Source: Pelecanus crispus (Eukaryota > Chordata > Aves > Pelecaniformes > Pelecanidae). From it: 64,000 bases of DNA. The stretch is taken from the NCBI RefSeq assembly GCF_030463565.1, contig NC_134649.1, positions 37,969,044 through 38,033,043 on the forward strand, written 5' to 3'. Positions within the stretch are counted from its first letter, which is position 1. The number at the start of each line of letters is the position of its first letter. Under the pieces are notes generated by a model. It searched no databases, was not told the origin of the DNA, and saw only the letters and a list, made by a program, of their open reading frames with translations. Positions 46,271 to 58,500 of this stretch are shown one piece after another. The translations under genes and the position numbers were made by a program.

Positions 46271-48138
46271 CAGCAGCCAGAGATCTGCAGTAATAGCACA
46301 TTATAATCAAAGTTCTTGAGCACACTGAAGTTCTCCTTTTGGAATTAAAAATGGCGAAAAAACCACAAAACCAAACCCCAGACTTCAGCAGATACCTCCC
46401 CAGCTGTCCGTCCTACAAAAACCCCTGCTAGGGGAGCAAAATGAAAGGACAGGGCTTTGCAACAGGGGCTTTACATAGAGGATTCCAAAGCACAAGGACA
46501 GGATACGGTGGCAGGTGAAGGGACTGGCGAGGCACGCCATGCATGCCTCCACACAGCCTGCTTCTACGGGGTCAGCAGTAGCTGTCCATGAGACTCTGCC
46601 CAACTCACAGCCTAAGTGCCTGAATACAGACAGTTTCTCACCGCACACACGAGCTGCTGTAAGCTGCAGGGCAAGAGCCTTCCCCACCATGCTGGGCTCC
46701 CAACACCTGCCATGGGAGACGTGCCAGCACTCGGATTTACACCTCCTTCTCCAGAGGCAAGAGCAGAGCCAGAACAAGGAGAAGCAATGAGCAAAGATGG
46801 GAAATAACAGCACTGAGGAGGAGGTTAGGTCTTGGACTGAGAGGATGGAAGAAAGATGCTGAGTGAGTACATGAGACTGGAAATGAGACAGAAGATAGTG
46901 GGAAAGATTTTGAAAGGTGTATTACAGGAGACTGGACAAGAAAGGGATGGAGGTCCAACTCTGGAACCTGTTGCTGCTCCCTCCCTTGGAGTACCCCAAG
47001 CAAACAAACCATGGGACTCTCAGCACTAGAAGACCTTTCAGCCAGGCAGAGGGCTGCAAAACTAAGTATTCAGGACTAAGGAGTTTTCAAATGGATCAAG
47101 TTCCATAACAGCTGACTCACTGATCCTGCTATGGGCAATCCACAGCGTAGAGGGGAAAACATTAATCATATAGTGCTTTGTAAAAATACATACCACCATT
47201 TACACTGACAGCCTCTTCTCCAGAACTATTAAAAAATGCCTTACAAATGAGAAAGACAAAAACCTGTAAGTGCAAGGTTAACAGCTCTGGAGCAGCCAAC
47301 AATATCTTACCAGCAGGACACCTCTCATGATGACTGCCCTTTTCTTTCCAGAACTCCAAGCAGAACTGGCAGAATTTAGTGACTTGTTTAAAATTCGGCA
47401 AGGACATTAGAACTATACAGATAAAAAAAAAAATGTAAGTTCCTTAATAATTCACTTTTTTTTTTTTTAATGAGAGGGTTTTTTTTATACCAGTAATTCT
47501 TAGGCTAACCTGGGATGATAATAATGGCATTCCTCCTATGTCATCTGTTTCTCTAGCTTCCATCACTGCAGTATCTTAAGTGGAGGTAACAGTGCAGGGT
47601 ACAAAACAGGATTTGATAAAGGCTTAAAAAGAAAGATAACACAATAAATATTCTTTCCAAAGACTGCCTTTGGGGGTGTCTGGGAAGAGGAGAGAAATGG
47701 GGAAGGAGAGGTGACAGGGGTGTGAAATGCATTTTTTTCATTATAGAAAGATACATTTTCCAGCAAGGCTGGCAGCACAAGTCACATTAAGCCATAGCTG
47801 AAGTTGCCTGCCTAATTCCTCTGGGATCACACTGAAAGCATACCCCATAATCTTAAGGGATGTGCTAAAGCTTTACTGGGACTCACTCAGCAGAAACTGT
47901 TTGGGATTATTCCACAAAGCACTAATTCTGTTCTGATTTAAAGGGGCATCATCAACCTAGTTTAGAGACCAGACTTGCCCTGTCTCACAACTGTCCAGCT
48001 GTAAATATCCTCTCAATAGCTGGTATTTTTGCTATTTGTATCCACTTTGGTTACCTGGAAATTAAAAGGAAAAGAAAAATACTGAAAAAACCAGAATCAT
48101 GTTAGCATGATGGACTCACACCTATGAATGGATATTTG
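46271..48138. other. non-genic stretch, GC-richer patch and T-run
   Basis: The patch 46380-46830 is relatively GC-rich and carries a 142-residue minus frame and several plus frames without recognisable content. A T run lies at about 47456-47468. No transposon is recognised. Confidence 0.45.
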
Positions 48139-48165
48139 ATTAATAACACTTTGAGTGTTATTAAT
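48139..48165. repeat. perfect 12-bp inverted repeat with 3-nt loop
   Basis: ATTAATAACACT (48139-48150), TTG loop (48151-48153) and AGTGTTATTAAT (48154-48165) form an exact hairpin. It is followed by an alternating A/T stretch (TAATATAATTATATGATTAA). It may be a relic of a tiny foldback element or just a secondary-structure-prone site. Confidence 0.85.
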
Positions 48166-49394
48166 AATATAATTATATGATTAATGAGTGTAACAATCTA
48201 TTACAGTTATTTACTTCCACATGCAACTAATGCACTTATATTACACATGTGGTCATCTTCTATGGCTGGCTTCAGCGAATGGGTCACAGGCTGCTATTTA
48301 ACATCAACAAGCAGAAGGACTCCTTTTATTCAGAAGGTAGGAACTAATATTTTCCATGCTGCCAAGCCTGAATCCAATTTCTGTTCCAGACTGCAGCGTT
48401 CACACCTGTGGAATTGTTAGTTTTCATGTTAAGGTGTCCTATGCTTTGTACATAACAAAGAAAGGATATTACCAGTGCTCTCCTTTTTATAAGCCCAGGA
48501 CATGAAATTGAGTGGAAGAACTAAAGCAGCCATGAAATCCCTATTAAACAACTAACAGTTTCAAAAGCATCTTGGAGATATTCATTTTGCAAGGCTTATG
48601 CTGCAATCTTCTATCATCATTTTAATGAAATAAAGCCCTTGACTATTTCCAGAGGCAACTTTTTCTTTCACACACAAAAGATGTTTTGGTTACAAAAAAT
48701 GGAGTAGGATCCACCGCAGAACAGGCAGGAAATTCAGAAAAGCTATATGAAATGTCACTGAAGATAGGTTCTGAACCTTTAGAACAGCAAACGGCACAAT
48801 TAAGACTCTCAGTTACACGCATCATTATGTTTAATGTGAAAAACATTTCTAGATACAAATCATATTTATAAAAAAGATCCATACCATCTCTCAGATAGCA
48901 TCTTACATAGTTGCAGCTGAAGGAATGTGAAACATCCATTTTAGGTTTCACCTATTATATCATGTGCTTTTGGTCCCCCACTTTGCTTGGGGAAGTAAAC
49001 CTAATCAGCTTCACTTTGTGGGTCACATGAAATTCACATCTTGACCAGATTTAGATTAATATTGGTGGAAAACTTTTAAATCAAGAGAAACTTCAAAACA
49101 ATTCTCCAGAAAAACACCGCTATTGGAACACACCCCCAAATGCGCTCATCTGGCAGGTGACATTCTGCGAGAGGCCATAAAGATTCACATCACAAAGATG
49201 ACAAAATAAGTAGATTCTAACAGAACAAAACCAGATTGCAGAGATTTTGGAAGGGGGCATATAGTCAGCAGGAGCTTCCAGGCTCTGTCTGTGAGGAAGG
49301 AACAGGCCTAATGCGTTCAGACAAGAAACACATTCCACCTGAATTCATTTCAGATCCTGGTCTTTCAGGTGCGATCAGAGGCCTCTGTGCTTTC
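48166..49394. other. non-genic stretch; possible 3' flank of the minus-strand exon
   Basis: If the exon at 49395 is terminal, this would hold its 3' UTR. The nearest minus-strand AATAAA I noticed (TTTATT on plus) is near 48325, about 1.1 kb away. There is no independent evidence for a UTR. Confidence 0.35.
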
Positions 49395-49579
49395 TCAGGA
49401 TTGCATCATTTTCTTCTGTGTATCAAAGACATATCTTTTAAAGAGAAGAGAGATGGTCACAGGTTGGGCTGAATCATTCTTGCTGCTTTCATCCTCTTTG
49501 GTTGTATCCCCCTTCCCTGCTTTAGATTTCTTCTTAGAGGCAACAGTAAGAAGCATCTTGGTATCTGGCTTCAGCCCAT
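49395..49579 (-). CDS. candidate coding exon, unrecognised lysine-rich protein (partial)
   Basis: On the minus strand a textbook acceptor (GTGTTCTCATTTTTTACAG) is followed by an open frame of about 61 codons to a TGA at 49395-49397. The first two exon bases complete a codon begun in the preceding exon. The peptide contains GLKPDTKMLLTVASKKKSK and then KGDTTKEDESSKNDSAQP. It has a plausible beta-strand-like start and then a basic/acidic, likely disordered tail. The codons are purine-rich in first position, as in real coding sequence. The GLKPDTKMLLT part faintly recalls the end of ubiquitin-like folds, but I cannot name a family. It is either a terminal exon, or an internal one using a weak donor at 49460 (CAACCT|GTGACC), which would leave 39 whole codons. 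Chance remains possible. Confidence 0.4.
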
Positions 49580-51189
49580 CTGTAAAAAATGAGAACACAC
49601 ATGACAAAAGCACTCAATATCATATTTCAGTATAACTGGAAAAAATGAACAGGCAAGTATATTTCTGAAATCAACCAGAGAAAATAAGAAAGTAAATCAG
49701 GTGCATTAGGAAAGTCACATTTCTGCATCACACTTCTGAAATATAGTTACTCATATGAAAAATAAGAGAAGTTCACTAAAGTGATACCCCAAATACAGTG
49801 CAGTATCCTGGCTGTATCCTTCTACAGCTTTTAAAGTATTAAATACAGGCAAAAATTTAAACAAGCCAGACCAACTTGCCTGGTCTAAGCCTTTTACTCA
49901 GCAGACCTTTCCTATTATTTACACACATCTCCCAAAGTTTCTTCTCATCACTAAGAATATTTATAAAAATAAGTCATGAATGAAAACCAACAACTGGTAA
50001 AACACTACAATTGTATAGAGTCCAAAGAGTCAGAGGGTTCTTGAATGTCTTTATTTCCCAGACTTGCCAGGAGCACACTGCTTAGGTTCTAGCAAATTAT
50101 ACAGTTTTGTGTTTGTTTGGGGTGTTTTGTTTGGTTGTTTTTTTTGCGAAAACACAGTATTTGTTAAGGGTTTCAACTGTCACTTCTTAGGTGAACTAGA
50201 ATTAACCTGTATAGGACTCTGGGGATCCAACTTAAGCCTTTCTCCAGACATTTATACAAAACAAAAATATTTGTCCTTTTCTTCTTAAAATGGCTAGGGT
50301 TTATTACACTTTTATATTTTCTTTTAACTTGACACATTGGTGACATTTGAGATAAGAAATGCAAGATAGCAAAGTCCAAAGAAACACTGTAAAACAAGAG
50401 AGATGCGGCTCCTAAAAAGACCACTCCTGAAGAATTGCTTTAAAGCAGAAGACAGCGAACTCCTTGGAAGCTTATTCAGCGCCAACTGAACACACTGCAA
50501 CGTGGTTCTCGGGCATTTGGCCAAATTCAGTTCAGGTATTTTTAACCTGTGGTGTCACATAACCTTAATCTCAAACACTTAATCGGCTTCTCTCCCCTCA
50601 TATTGAAATTCAGATGTGGATTCTCATATCACAGCCTGACAAAAAGATTGAGATGCTTATGATTTACTGGAGACAGGAGGTCTACACGCACAGGTGATTT
50701 GCTCCAGCACAGACACATCTAGAGGCACTTACAGCTGACTGCAGGGGAACACAGCACCAGAGCCCACCTTCTCATCTTGCTGTGTCAGGTAGCAAATTGT
50801 TCCAGGCGGCATCCCGACCCCACGGCAAAGGGAAGGGAGGAAACAAGGAAGTGTTGAAGCAAAACCAGGAAACTGCCGATTTACCATTTCACAACCGAGG
50901 GTTACAAAACTGCCCTAAGGTCCCGCAGTGCAGCCACAGGAAGACTTTTGGAGATAGAGGGGTCTTGCTTTTTTAAAAAAAAAAATGCAAGAGCACAAGG
51001 CAAGAGAAAAGCAACATGTTACATATATAACTAAATAAACTACAATTTACACTAAGGTTGCAGAAGCCCAGCATCAATCAGAATGAACTTTCATAGTTTT
51101 GCGAGATCTTCACAGTCAAGGCAGCAGCCATTTTCTCTTTTCAGATGGCAGAATACAAAAAAAGAGCAGTGACTATTTCATTGTGAAAA
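49580..51189. other. non-genic stretch, likely intron if flanking exons are real
   Basis: Lies between the exon candidate at 49579 and the block at 51190. T-rich sequence occurs near 50101-50146. A six-base interval between a good acceptor and a donor-like GTAAGTG occurs near 50730 but is too small to call. No repeat is recognised. Confidence 0.45.
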
Positions 51190-51430
51190 TAATTGAGACT
51201 GTTTTTCCTTGATGGTTGAGACGTCTGATAATGACTATCTTTGCACGTGTAAGGTTCAATTAATCAAACTAGATAATACGGTGTGGCCTGACCACATATT
51301 TATTATATGGTTTTATTACACTGTGTAGTCATGTTTGATGCAGCTGTTTCAATTTTTTAATTGGATGCTTTCATATAAAATCCCATTAATATCATTAGCC
51401 TTACAATCACTCCATCTTCATTACGAAAAA
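51190..51430. promoter_or_regulatory. AT-rich enhancer-like block (putative CNE)
   Basis: TTCAATTAATCAAACTAGAT (51256-51275), CACATATTTATTATATGG (51293-51310) and TTAATATCATTAGCC (51386-51400) occur in unbroken unique sequence, with an E-box-like GCACGTGT (51243-51250). It is one of the most enhancer-like intervals in the right half. No alignment was available. Confidence 0.35.
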
Positions 51431-52000
51431 TAATTTATCATTACATGAAAAGCAACTTATTTCCTATTTGGAAAGCTCTGACATCATCTTGGGTGCCGCT
51501 AGGAAAAAAAAAAGCAATAGTCAAAAAAAAAAAAAGAGGAAAACAAAATAAAAACAGCAAAGAGAGTGACCTCACACAGTCCTGCTCTGTACCTTTACAG
51601 GCTTTATTTCATATTGTATGTTTCCTACTGTTTTGATCAACCTAATTGTAAGTGTCCCTGAACAGGGTTTCCTCCACTTTCCTGGGAAGACCAATTATTT
51701 TTTGGACAAAGAAACATTTCGTTTTGCTTTCTAGTTGGTTTCCCTTTCTGGGTCTTATCACTATTACTAACGTTGCTGTTACTGGCACATTACTGTTTAA
51801 GAAAGATGTTTAACTAAATCCTTTCAGAAAGACACACTTTAATTAAAGCAAACAAATCCTAAAACGCTTCTATTTATGTTAGCAGGCTTCGCAAGAATCT
51901 AATTTCCAAAAAACACTAATTGGCAGAAAGGAGAGAGGAAGGGAGGAGATGTGGCATTAAAATTGCAGCCAAAATTTTCCCTTGTGGGTATCTGAAGCAA
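51431..52000. other. non-genic stretch with A-runs
   Basis: Two A-rich runs occur at about 51505-51514 and 51524-51535. Otherwise unique AT-rich sequence without recognised features. Confidence 0.5.
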
Positions 52001-52135
52001 GGCGCCGAAGCTGCTACTGCACAGCCTTGTCTGCAGCCCGCAGGGGTGCAGGGTGACGATGCCCCCGGGGCAGGTCAGCCTCTCACCCCGCCGCGCACAC
52101 TCGGCTGCAGCAGCAAGTGGGGAACTCTCAGCCAT
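52001..52135 (-). promoter_or_regulatory. CpG-dense patch with possible first coding exon
   Basis: About ten CpGs fall in 52001-52103 (GGCGCCGAAG, CCCCGCCGCGCAC, CTCGG), the second such patch in the window. On the minus strand an ATG at 52135-52133 opens 16 codons (MAESSPLAAAAECARR) plus one base, up to a strong donor (GCGGCGGG|GTGAGAGG) with the exon edge at 52087. The phase left over matches the two-base start of the exon at 49579, giving an Asp codon across the junction. Phase agreement alone has a one-in-three chance, and no core promoter element is obvious. Confidence 0.25.
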
Positions 52136-55100
52136 GAGGATGAAATCACCACTTCGGATAAACCGAGCTTCAAAAACTGCCAGGGACATGAGTGAGCACT
52201 TGGACTGCCAGACACATCTGAAACCCAGTGTATCATCATAGGCGTTTAAACAAGGAATCTCATGTTGGAAAAATTTCATTTTCAAGAAAAAAGGTTATGC
52301 TGCACATGGAACTGTATTGGGGAAAATGTATTTAATATTGAGCAATCTCACCTGCTCCACCCTATCGCTAACTCCCACATACAAAGTAAAGATATAGCTC
52401 ACCTGCAGCTCTTAACACCTAATTTGATTCAAATACAGTAATATGGGTAAAAAGTTTACAGAAGAAATGGAAGAACGTGGTAGTTCCTACCAGCGAAGTG
52501 TTGGGCTGATAGCCAAAGCTCAGGTATTATTAAATTCACAAGGTATCTAAATTACCTAATCAGATCCCATGGCCCTCATTCTGCAAACAGATTAGGTGGC
52601 TGGCATCGTACCCTAACAAATGGCATTTTCTGTTTTTCTGCTCTGGTGCCAGGAGGTCTAAGGACTGAAGAGGCTCTGTGATAGGGAGCAGCACAAAGGA
52701 GCAGGCAGGGAGAGACAGGCGGGGAGGCACAATCGGGGTTTCATCTACCTCCGTGGATTTCTCGCGTTACACACAATGCATACTTTACATTTTACAAAAC
52801 CAAGGAAATGAAGAGAAATATATCTGTCACCGAAAAAGACATCAGACCTTTAATAGCTGAAATGACGGATATTTTTAGATGGAGGTCTAGTTTAACTTAC
52901 TTACATTAAGGGTCTAATCTCTCCTGAACAATAGCTATGTTAGCTTGAATACATAGTGAGAAATCTGTTCCATTAATTAAGTGCTGCCTGTACTCCTCGG
53001 ATTCGTAGCAAGTTAATAGATTTTTTTTTTTTTCTTCCTCTAGTTGGACAATTAGTTTATTTTGCCAAGTTGCTAATGGATTAAATTGAAAAGGTCCGTG
53101 TGTTAAAAAAAAAGACTTTAGCTTCCAAGTTCTAAGAAATGCCTTGTATACAACAGTGGGAAATACCTATGTATTAATACTATTAATGGGCAGTCTTCAG
53201 AGGCACATAAGATATCTGAAAGCTTAGCAAATTCATTCCCACCCATCATAACCGTGTCCGTAACAAGAAGTGCACAGACAGGTCTTATGTAAAATGTACT
53301 TGTAGCATCAACTAACCCAGGTTAGATATGAAAATGTAATTGTGAAATAGTTTAATCCACTTCATTCTTTTATTTTCAACTACTGTTAATAATTAACAAA
53401 TAAGAACACAGACTCTTAATATAATATCCTTTGCCTCAGCATGGTCTCAAGGATTTAATGCAAACTGAGCCATTTACACATGCAAAATAAAAAAGTGAAT
53501 TTTCAAATTCAAATGAAAAGCAATACCTCATCAGGAAAAATATTTTCCAAGTCTAAGAACAGTTTCACATGCACAGAATAAAGGATAAATGCAGTATTTT
53601 ACACAATTTTCACAAATAAAAGCTAGCTTCTTAGTGATTTACAGTATCTTTTGTCCTTAAGTGCATTGCAGCCTGGAGTTGTACAATTACTCATGCAAGA
53701 AGTTTGCACAGAAACATGCACATTTCAATAACTTCATATAGAAATTCCACATTGTAGAATTCTGGACCCGTTCTTGTGTATAAATACGGGAAATAAATTT
53801 TGCCCTCCCCCCCCCGATGATACTCATATCTGTACAAGTTTTAAGGTTTCTCTAATGCTTCACCTTCTCCTTACGTTAATCAGGCTTCCCTGTAACAGGG
53901 ACTCGGCAAAGCCTTGTGATAAACACCCCCCGCTGACCCTGGTGATTGCTGCGTCAACAGTCTCCGTGAACAGTCTCCGTACCAGACTGCTGGGGAGTGC
54001 TGGCCAGTGGACAAATCACAACAAACACGTAAAGCATATAAAAGTCCATAACCAGAGTTTACTTTCGCTTTGTTTTTACTACTACTACTTCAGCTGGAAG
54101 GAGGACGAAAGCTGATACAGTACCCGCTCCTCTAATTCCTTTTGCTAATCCAACTGCAGGATGAAGGAACACTGCTGTCCTTTTTCCCCGTATACATTTT
54201 ATTTCAACAGTTACCTGTAAGCTTGGGTCCTACTTTACCTTTTACATAACTTTCTCACTTCTCATCCTCCTGCACTTAATATTGTCATTCCTTATCAACA
54301 TCCTCTGTCATCTCCGTTGGGTTTTTTTGTGGTTGGTTTTGGGGGTTTTCTGGGGGCTTATTAGTCTGCTGCTCCCCTGCTCCTTGAAAAGATCTCCAAG
54401 GGTGGTATCTGCTATTTCTCCTAAAGTCCAGCTCCTTTTTCCTTGACTCCCAATTCCACTTGCTAGTCTGCCCTTCAGGAGTTTTATCTCTTTCCTTTTC
54501 CAACTTTATTTTTCAGATTTCCCATCTCCGTATTTCTATTCTGTTTCCACAGATCTCTTCAATATTTAGGAATAGTCCCGTCTCCTTGAAAGCTAATGAA
54601 ACATTGTGTTTGAATGGAAGATTTGAAAGACTGAATGCCAGATACATTGTAGATGAGAAGCAAGATAATACAGTATCTCCTTGTAGCCCAGACAGAGAGA
54701 GGAGTAATTTTTAAGCAACTGATAAACACATCATTGAAAACGGGTGTGATAATATAGGTGCAGGGCATGCTCTCCAGCACAGCCAAGGAGAATAATTTAT
54801 TTGGCTGAACTTCAATAACTCCCTTCTCATATGCACACTTGTGAAAAAAGCCTACTACTAGCTAGGATAGCTAGCACCAATGAACATGAAGGTATTTGCA
54901 TGGATGATTACACAGTTTTCTTACAGCATTCAAAATTGTAATGGGGAAAAAAAAAAAATTCATGTTAAAAGATTTCAGGTCTCCTGATCCATGAGAACTT
55001 TGCTTTCAGATCAAAATTAACAGTTCACCCTAGCAGCAGAAAAATCAGCAAATGTATTACACCAGCTACCTGCAATGGTACTTGCCATGGTTTGCTGGGA

Positions 55101-55478
55101 AAGTGCTGGCTCAGGATTCTTACCACTGTGTTAGGAAAAAACCCACATGCAGGCTACACCAGTAGCTCTCACTGGAATAGACAATATTCCTTTTTGCGTT
55201 CAATATTAAGAAATTCCTAGACTATTCTTGACCTGCTGATATTACCCCAAACCTCCCATTCCATTCAGGAATTTGTGAGCAGAGATTCAGTGGGAAACTG
55301 AACTTTGTTCTTCCCTTCTGTAACCAAAATAACCTATTCGCTTCCTTTGAACACTGCAGGTAGAAGACTCAACTACCTGCAATTTCTTGTTTCCTGTCAA
55401 CATTCAAATGTTAAAAATTGACTGAAGATCAGAGAACAAGTTAACATAGCACATTCGATATTGGAAATAATTTTTAAC
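52136..55478. other. non-genic stretch with short duplications and homopolymers
   Basis: AACAGTCTCCGT is directly duplicated at 53956-53967 and 53969-53980. T-run at about 53021-53033, C-run at about 53807-53815, A-run at about 54946-54958. A G-rich stretch (GGTTTTGGGGG...GGGGG) lies near 54333-54356. A TATA-like CATATAAAAG lies near 54037. No gene or transposon is recognised. Confidence 0.45.
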
Positions 55479-55513
55479 CTTTTAATATGACAGGCAGACA
55501 TTTTTCTTTCTTC
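55479..55513 (-). other. possible 35-nt exon with strong acceptor
   Basis: The minus-strand acceptor (GCTCTTTTTTTCCTTCTCTCAG) is excellent, and AAAAG|GTTAAA can serve as a donor. Two frames are open. The polypyrimidine tract itself raises the chance of a fortuitous match. No product is recognised. Confidence 0.15.
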
Positions 55514-58500
55514 CTGAGAGAAGGAAAAAAAGAGCAAAACTTGAAAGAGGCAAAGGGTTGGGGATAATCCTCACTCACAATGCATTATTCGTAACAGCTG
55601 GTTTTCACAGTTTCAGGATTTCCTTAAATTGAACTCTCACAGTCTGAACCCTCATTACACAGTTAAGGACTGTGTGCCTGCATCAACCCTCCTGCTCACA
55701 GAGAGTACAAAAGCTGATCCACCTGAAAATCAGAAATAATTAGAGCCCCGGATGGTAACATCCCTGCCACAGTGTGATGCAGAGGGGCTGCGCTTGAGCG
55801 TGGACCAAGACCAGTCTCCCCCCTGCTTACTGCAATGACAGACCATTGAAAGGAAATAGAAACTTTTTACTAGTACTGCACGACTCAAGAATCCAGTACT
55901 TCAGCACAACACAATTATAAACTAATTTGATTTTTTTCTCGCAGCAGCTATGTATATTCATCAAAGACTTAAGAAAACCGTATTTACCTGTGTTCAAAGA
56001 GGGGTACAAGGTTCAAATAGAGCACTTATCTGTTTCAGATTCTGATCAACTTTAAAACAAGAATAAATCTATCACTGGTTTCCAGCAAAATTAAGAGAAA
56101 TGCCAGAGGTACAAGTGTTGGCTCTCACGAGTCCCACGATACACCAGCAAGCACACACCTGTTCTCCTAGTCCCAAAACATATCAGTAGTTCTACAAAAA
56201 AAAAAAATTATCATTAATCTGTGCCCTAAAACCCATTAAAAGCTCATGCAATTATCCCTGAAGTAACGTTCTGGAGTTTTGAATCAAACAAAGAACAGAA
56301 GCATCCCAAAACCAGAGGATCAATTTGCTCAGCCCCTCCTGTTACAGTTATCTCTACAGTCAGACAGAAAGGACAACGATAACCGAAAATGTAACATCCC
56401 GTTGCTTGAATTCTTTACATTAAGCTACTAGGTAGCAACTCTGCTTCTGTTCTCCTCTGCTGAAGATATCCAACATCCTACCTTTTGATTTTATTCAAGC
56501 TAAGGTGGTCATTTTTCTCCTTCAATATCCCAGCAAAAACCCGTGAGCTGATCAGGAAAAAGAACATTTTTGTAAGCCTTCCAAGAACAAAAGTACCATG
56601 TTAGTCTTCCCATAAACACTGTAATAGGAACATCAGATGTGTCACACCACATCTAGTAGACTGGATGACTGGTCATCTAGAGAGTGCTGGCCATACCTAA
56701 CTTGGCATCCCATCTGCCTGTCATTAATATATGGTGCTTCAGAAAGAGCAGGGGTGAAAACTGCGTCCTGAGCTAACTAGAGCCTGGGATCAGGTAGGAA
56801 TTCTCTACCTGGTATCAGGGTCAATATGTCAACACCTACCAACCTTTCTAGCCAAAAGATTTAAGTACAGTGCTCCTACAGGTGCCAATCTACTCTGCTC
56901 CTAGGTGTTCATCACCATGATAACAAGCATAATATGATTACCTAGACAATTTCAGTGTAATAGTTGACCAGAGATTCACTCAAGAAACAAGGGATACTCC
57001 TTTCCTTGCTACCCTCAGGAGCTCAGGATTTGAGCTTCAATTACTTTCACAGATCAGGCAATGAATTTTACTTATGTAAATCCCTCCAGTAATTCTATTT
57101 TGAATTCACACCACCTTTTCCCACATCTCTTGTCAGCTCTCTCAAATATTCTGCTACAGTTTCAAACTCCAGAGTACATTCATTTTTCTATTCTGGCTAG
57201 TACAAGATCTGCTATTATCACCTTGCCTGGCTTGTGAATATTAATAGGAGTACAGCATGAAGTTGGCCAGGGAAAGCAATCAACCTCCAAGGAGACCGGA
57301 AAGTAGACTCCTTCCTTCCAAATGAGAATTACACTAATGCCTTGGTGTGGTACTTGGGATCTACACAAAATATCCATAACTCATTGTTTGATGAGAGAGA
57401 CCAGAAAAAAAACATCTTAAGCCACTTTGAGCAGAAGTAGACTGTCCCATGTCCCGACCAAATGCTGTTATGACAGCCAGCCTGCATCAGCAGAGTAATT
57501 CCTGCAGTCTCAGCTTGGTAGACTCTGCTTAGAAATCCTTAACTACTAAAACATTTTCCCATAAATTGGGGAACAGCTGCCCCATACCACATCAGAGAAG
57601 GCTGCAGTTCAGTGGTGAAGTGAATTGAGTTTTCTGTATCAATTTGTTAAGTTTATAGAGGCTTTGGACTGAAAGACATTATTGTAAGAGGTGGTACTAC
57701 TGGAAATAACACGGATTTCATTATGGGCTCCTACTTAGCAAGGAAAGAGCTACTCTTCCTTGATGAGGAAGACAGAAGCTGGTTTAGTTCAAGAGGCTGA
57801 CCTAGGTGAAGTTCAGGCTGAAGCTGTACTCGGAAAACTCTCACATCAAGCTGGACACAATCCTTTCAAGCTCAGTGCCAGTTCTACACAATGGCTTGAA
57901 CCGCGCTCTCCGGCAGCCCTTAAAGGCACATTTTGTATCTTGGCTTTTGCTGCAAGCAATCAAGAAAGAATGCAAGAAAACAAAACTGTTTCCCAAGCAC
58001 TGTTTGCTGGTGCCATAATTAATATAATCAAACAATTCCACAAATTGCTTCCAATTGCTGGCGTCACTTTCATGTGCAGAGCCAGACTTTCAAAGAAGGG
58101 CCCTTCTTGTCCTACATCCTTACACTGGTAACCCTCGCTTCACACAATAGTAAACAAGACTTCACTAAACAGTATAGGGTAATTTGTACTGTAATAGGTC
58201 CCCAAGGCACCATGGACACAATTTGAAATGCCATCTAATTTTTCTTTTTAATTAAAAAAGCAGTTACTATATTTAAACAACAACACAAAAAAGTTCAGAG
58301 GGGACAGATTGGAGTTTCCCACAGCTCTCTGGGAGTTTTCTCAAGGTCAGGAAGAGTTTTATAGGCTCAATTGGTACACATTTTTTTCTTTAATTAGTTT
58401 GCCATACCCTCTGCATGAAGTCAGCGTCTTGATTTTCAGTCTGATATTTTTCATATTGCTAAATGGAGCACAGACTCCAGGACCACACCGTATCTATCAG

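Noticed and set aside
46385..46813. 142-residue minus-strand frame rich in Cys and Trp
   Set aside because: The GC-rich patch gives long frames on both strands at once; no domain or splice sites support either.
51125..51176. Plus-strand acceptor TTTTCTCTTTTCAG followed by ATGGCAGAATAC
   Set aside because: The frame closes after 13 codons and no donor follows.
54036..54046. TATA-like CATATAAAAG as a promoter
   Set aside because: An isolated TATA motif in AT-rich DNA with no initiator, CpG patch or downstream exon.
57760..58131. 123-residue plus-strand frame starting MMRKTEAGLVQEADLGE
   Set aside because: The start looks protein-like, but the frame has no domain and no splice support.
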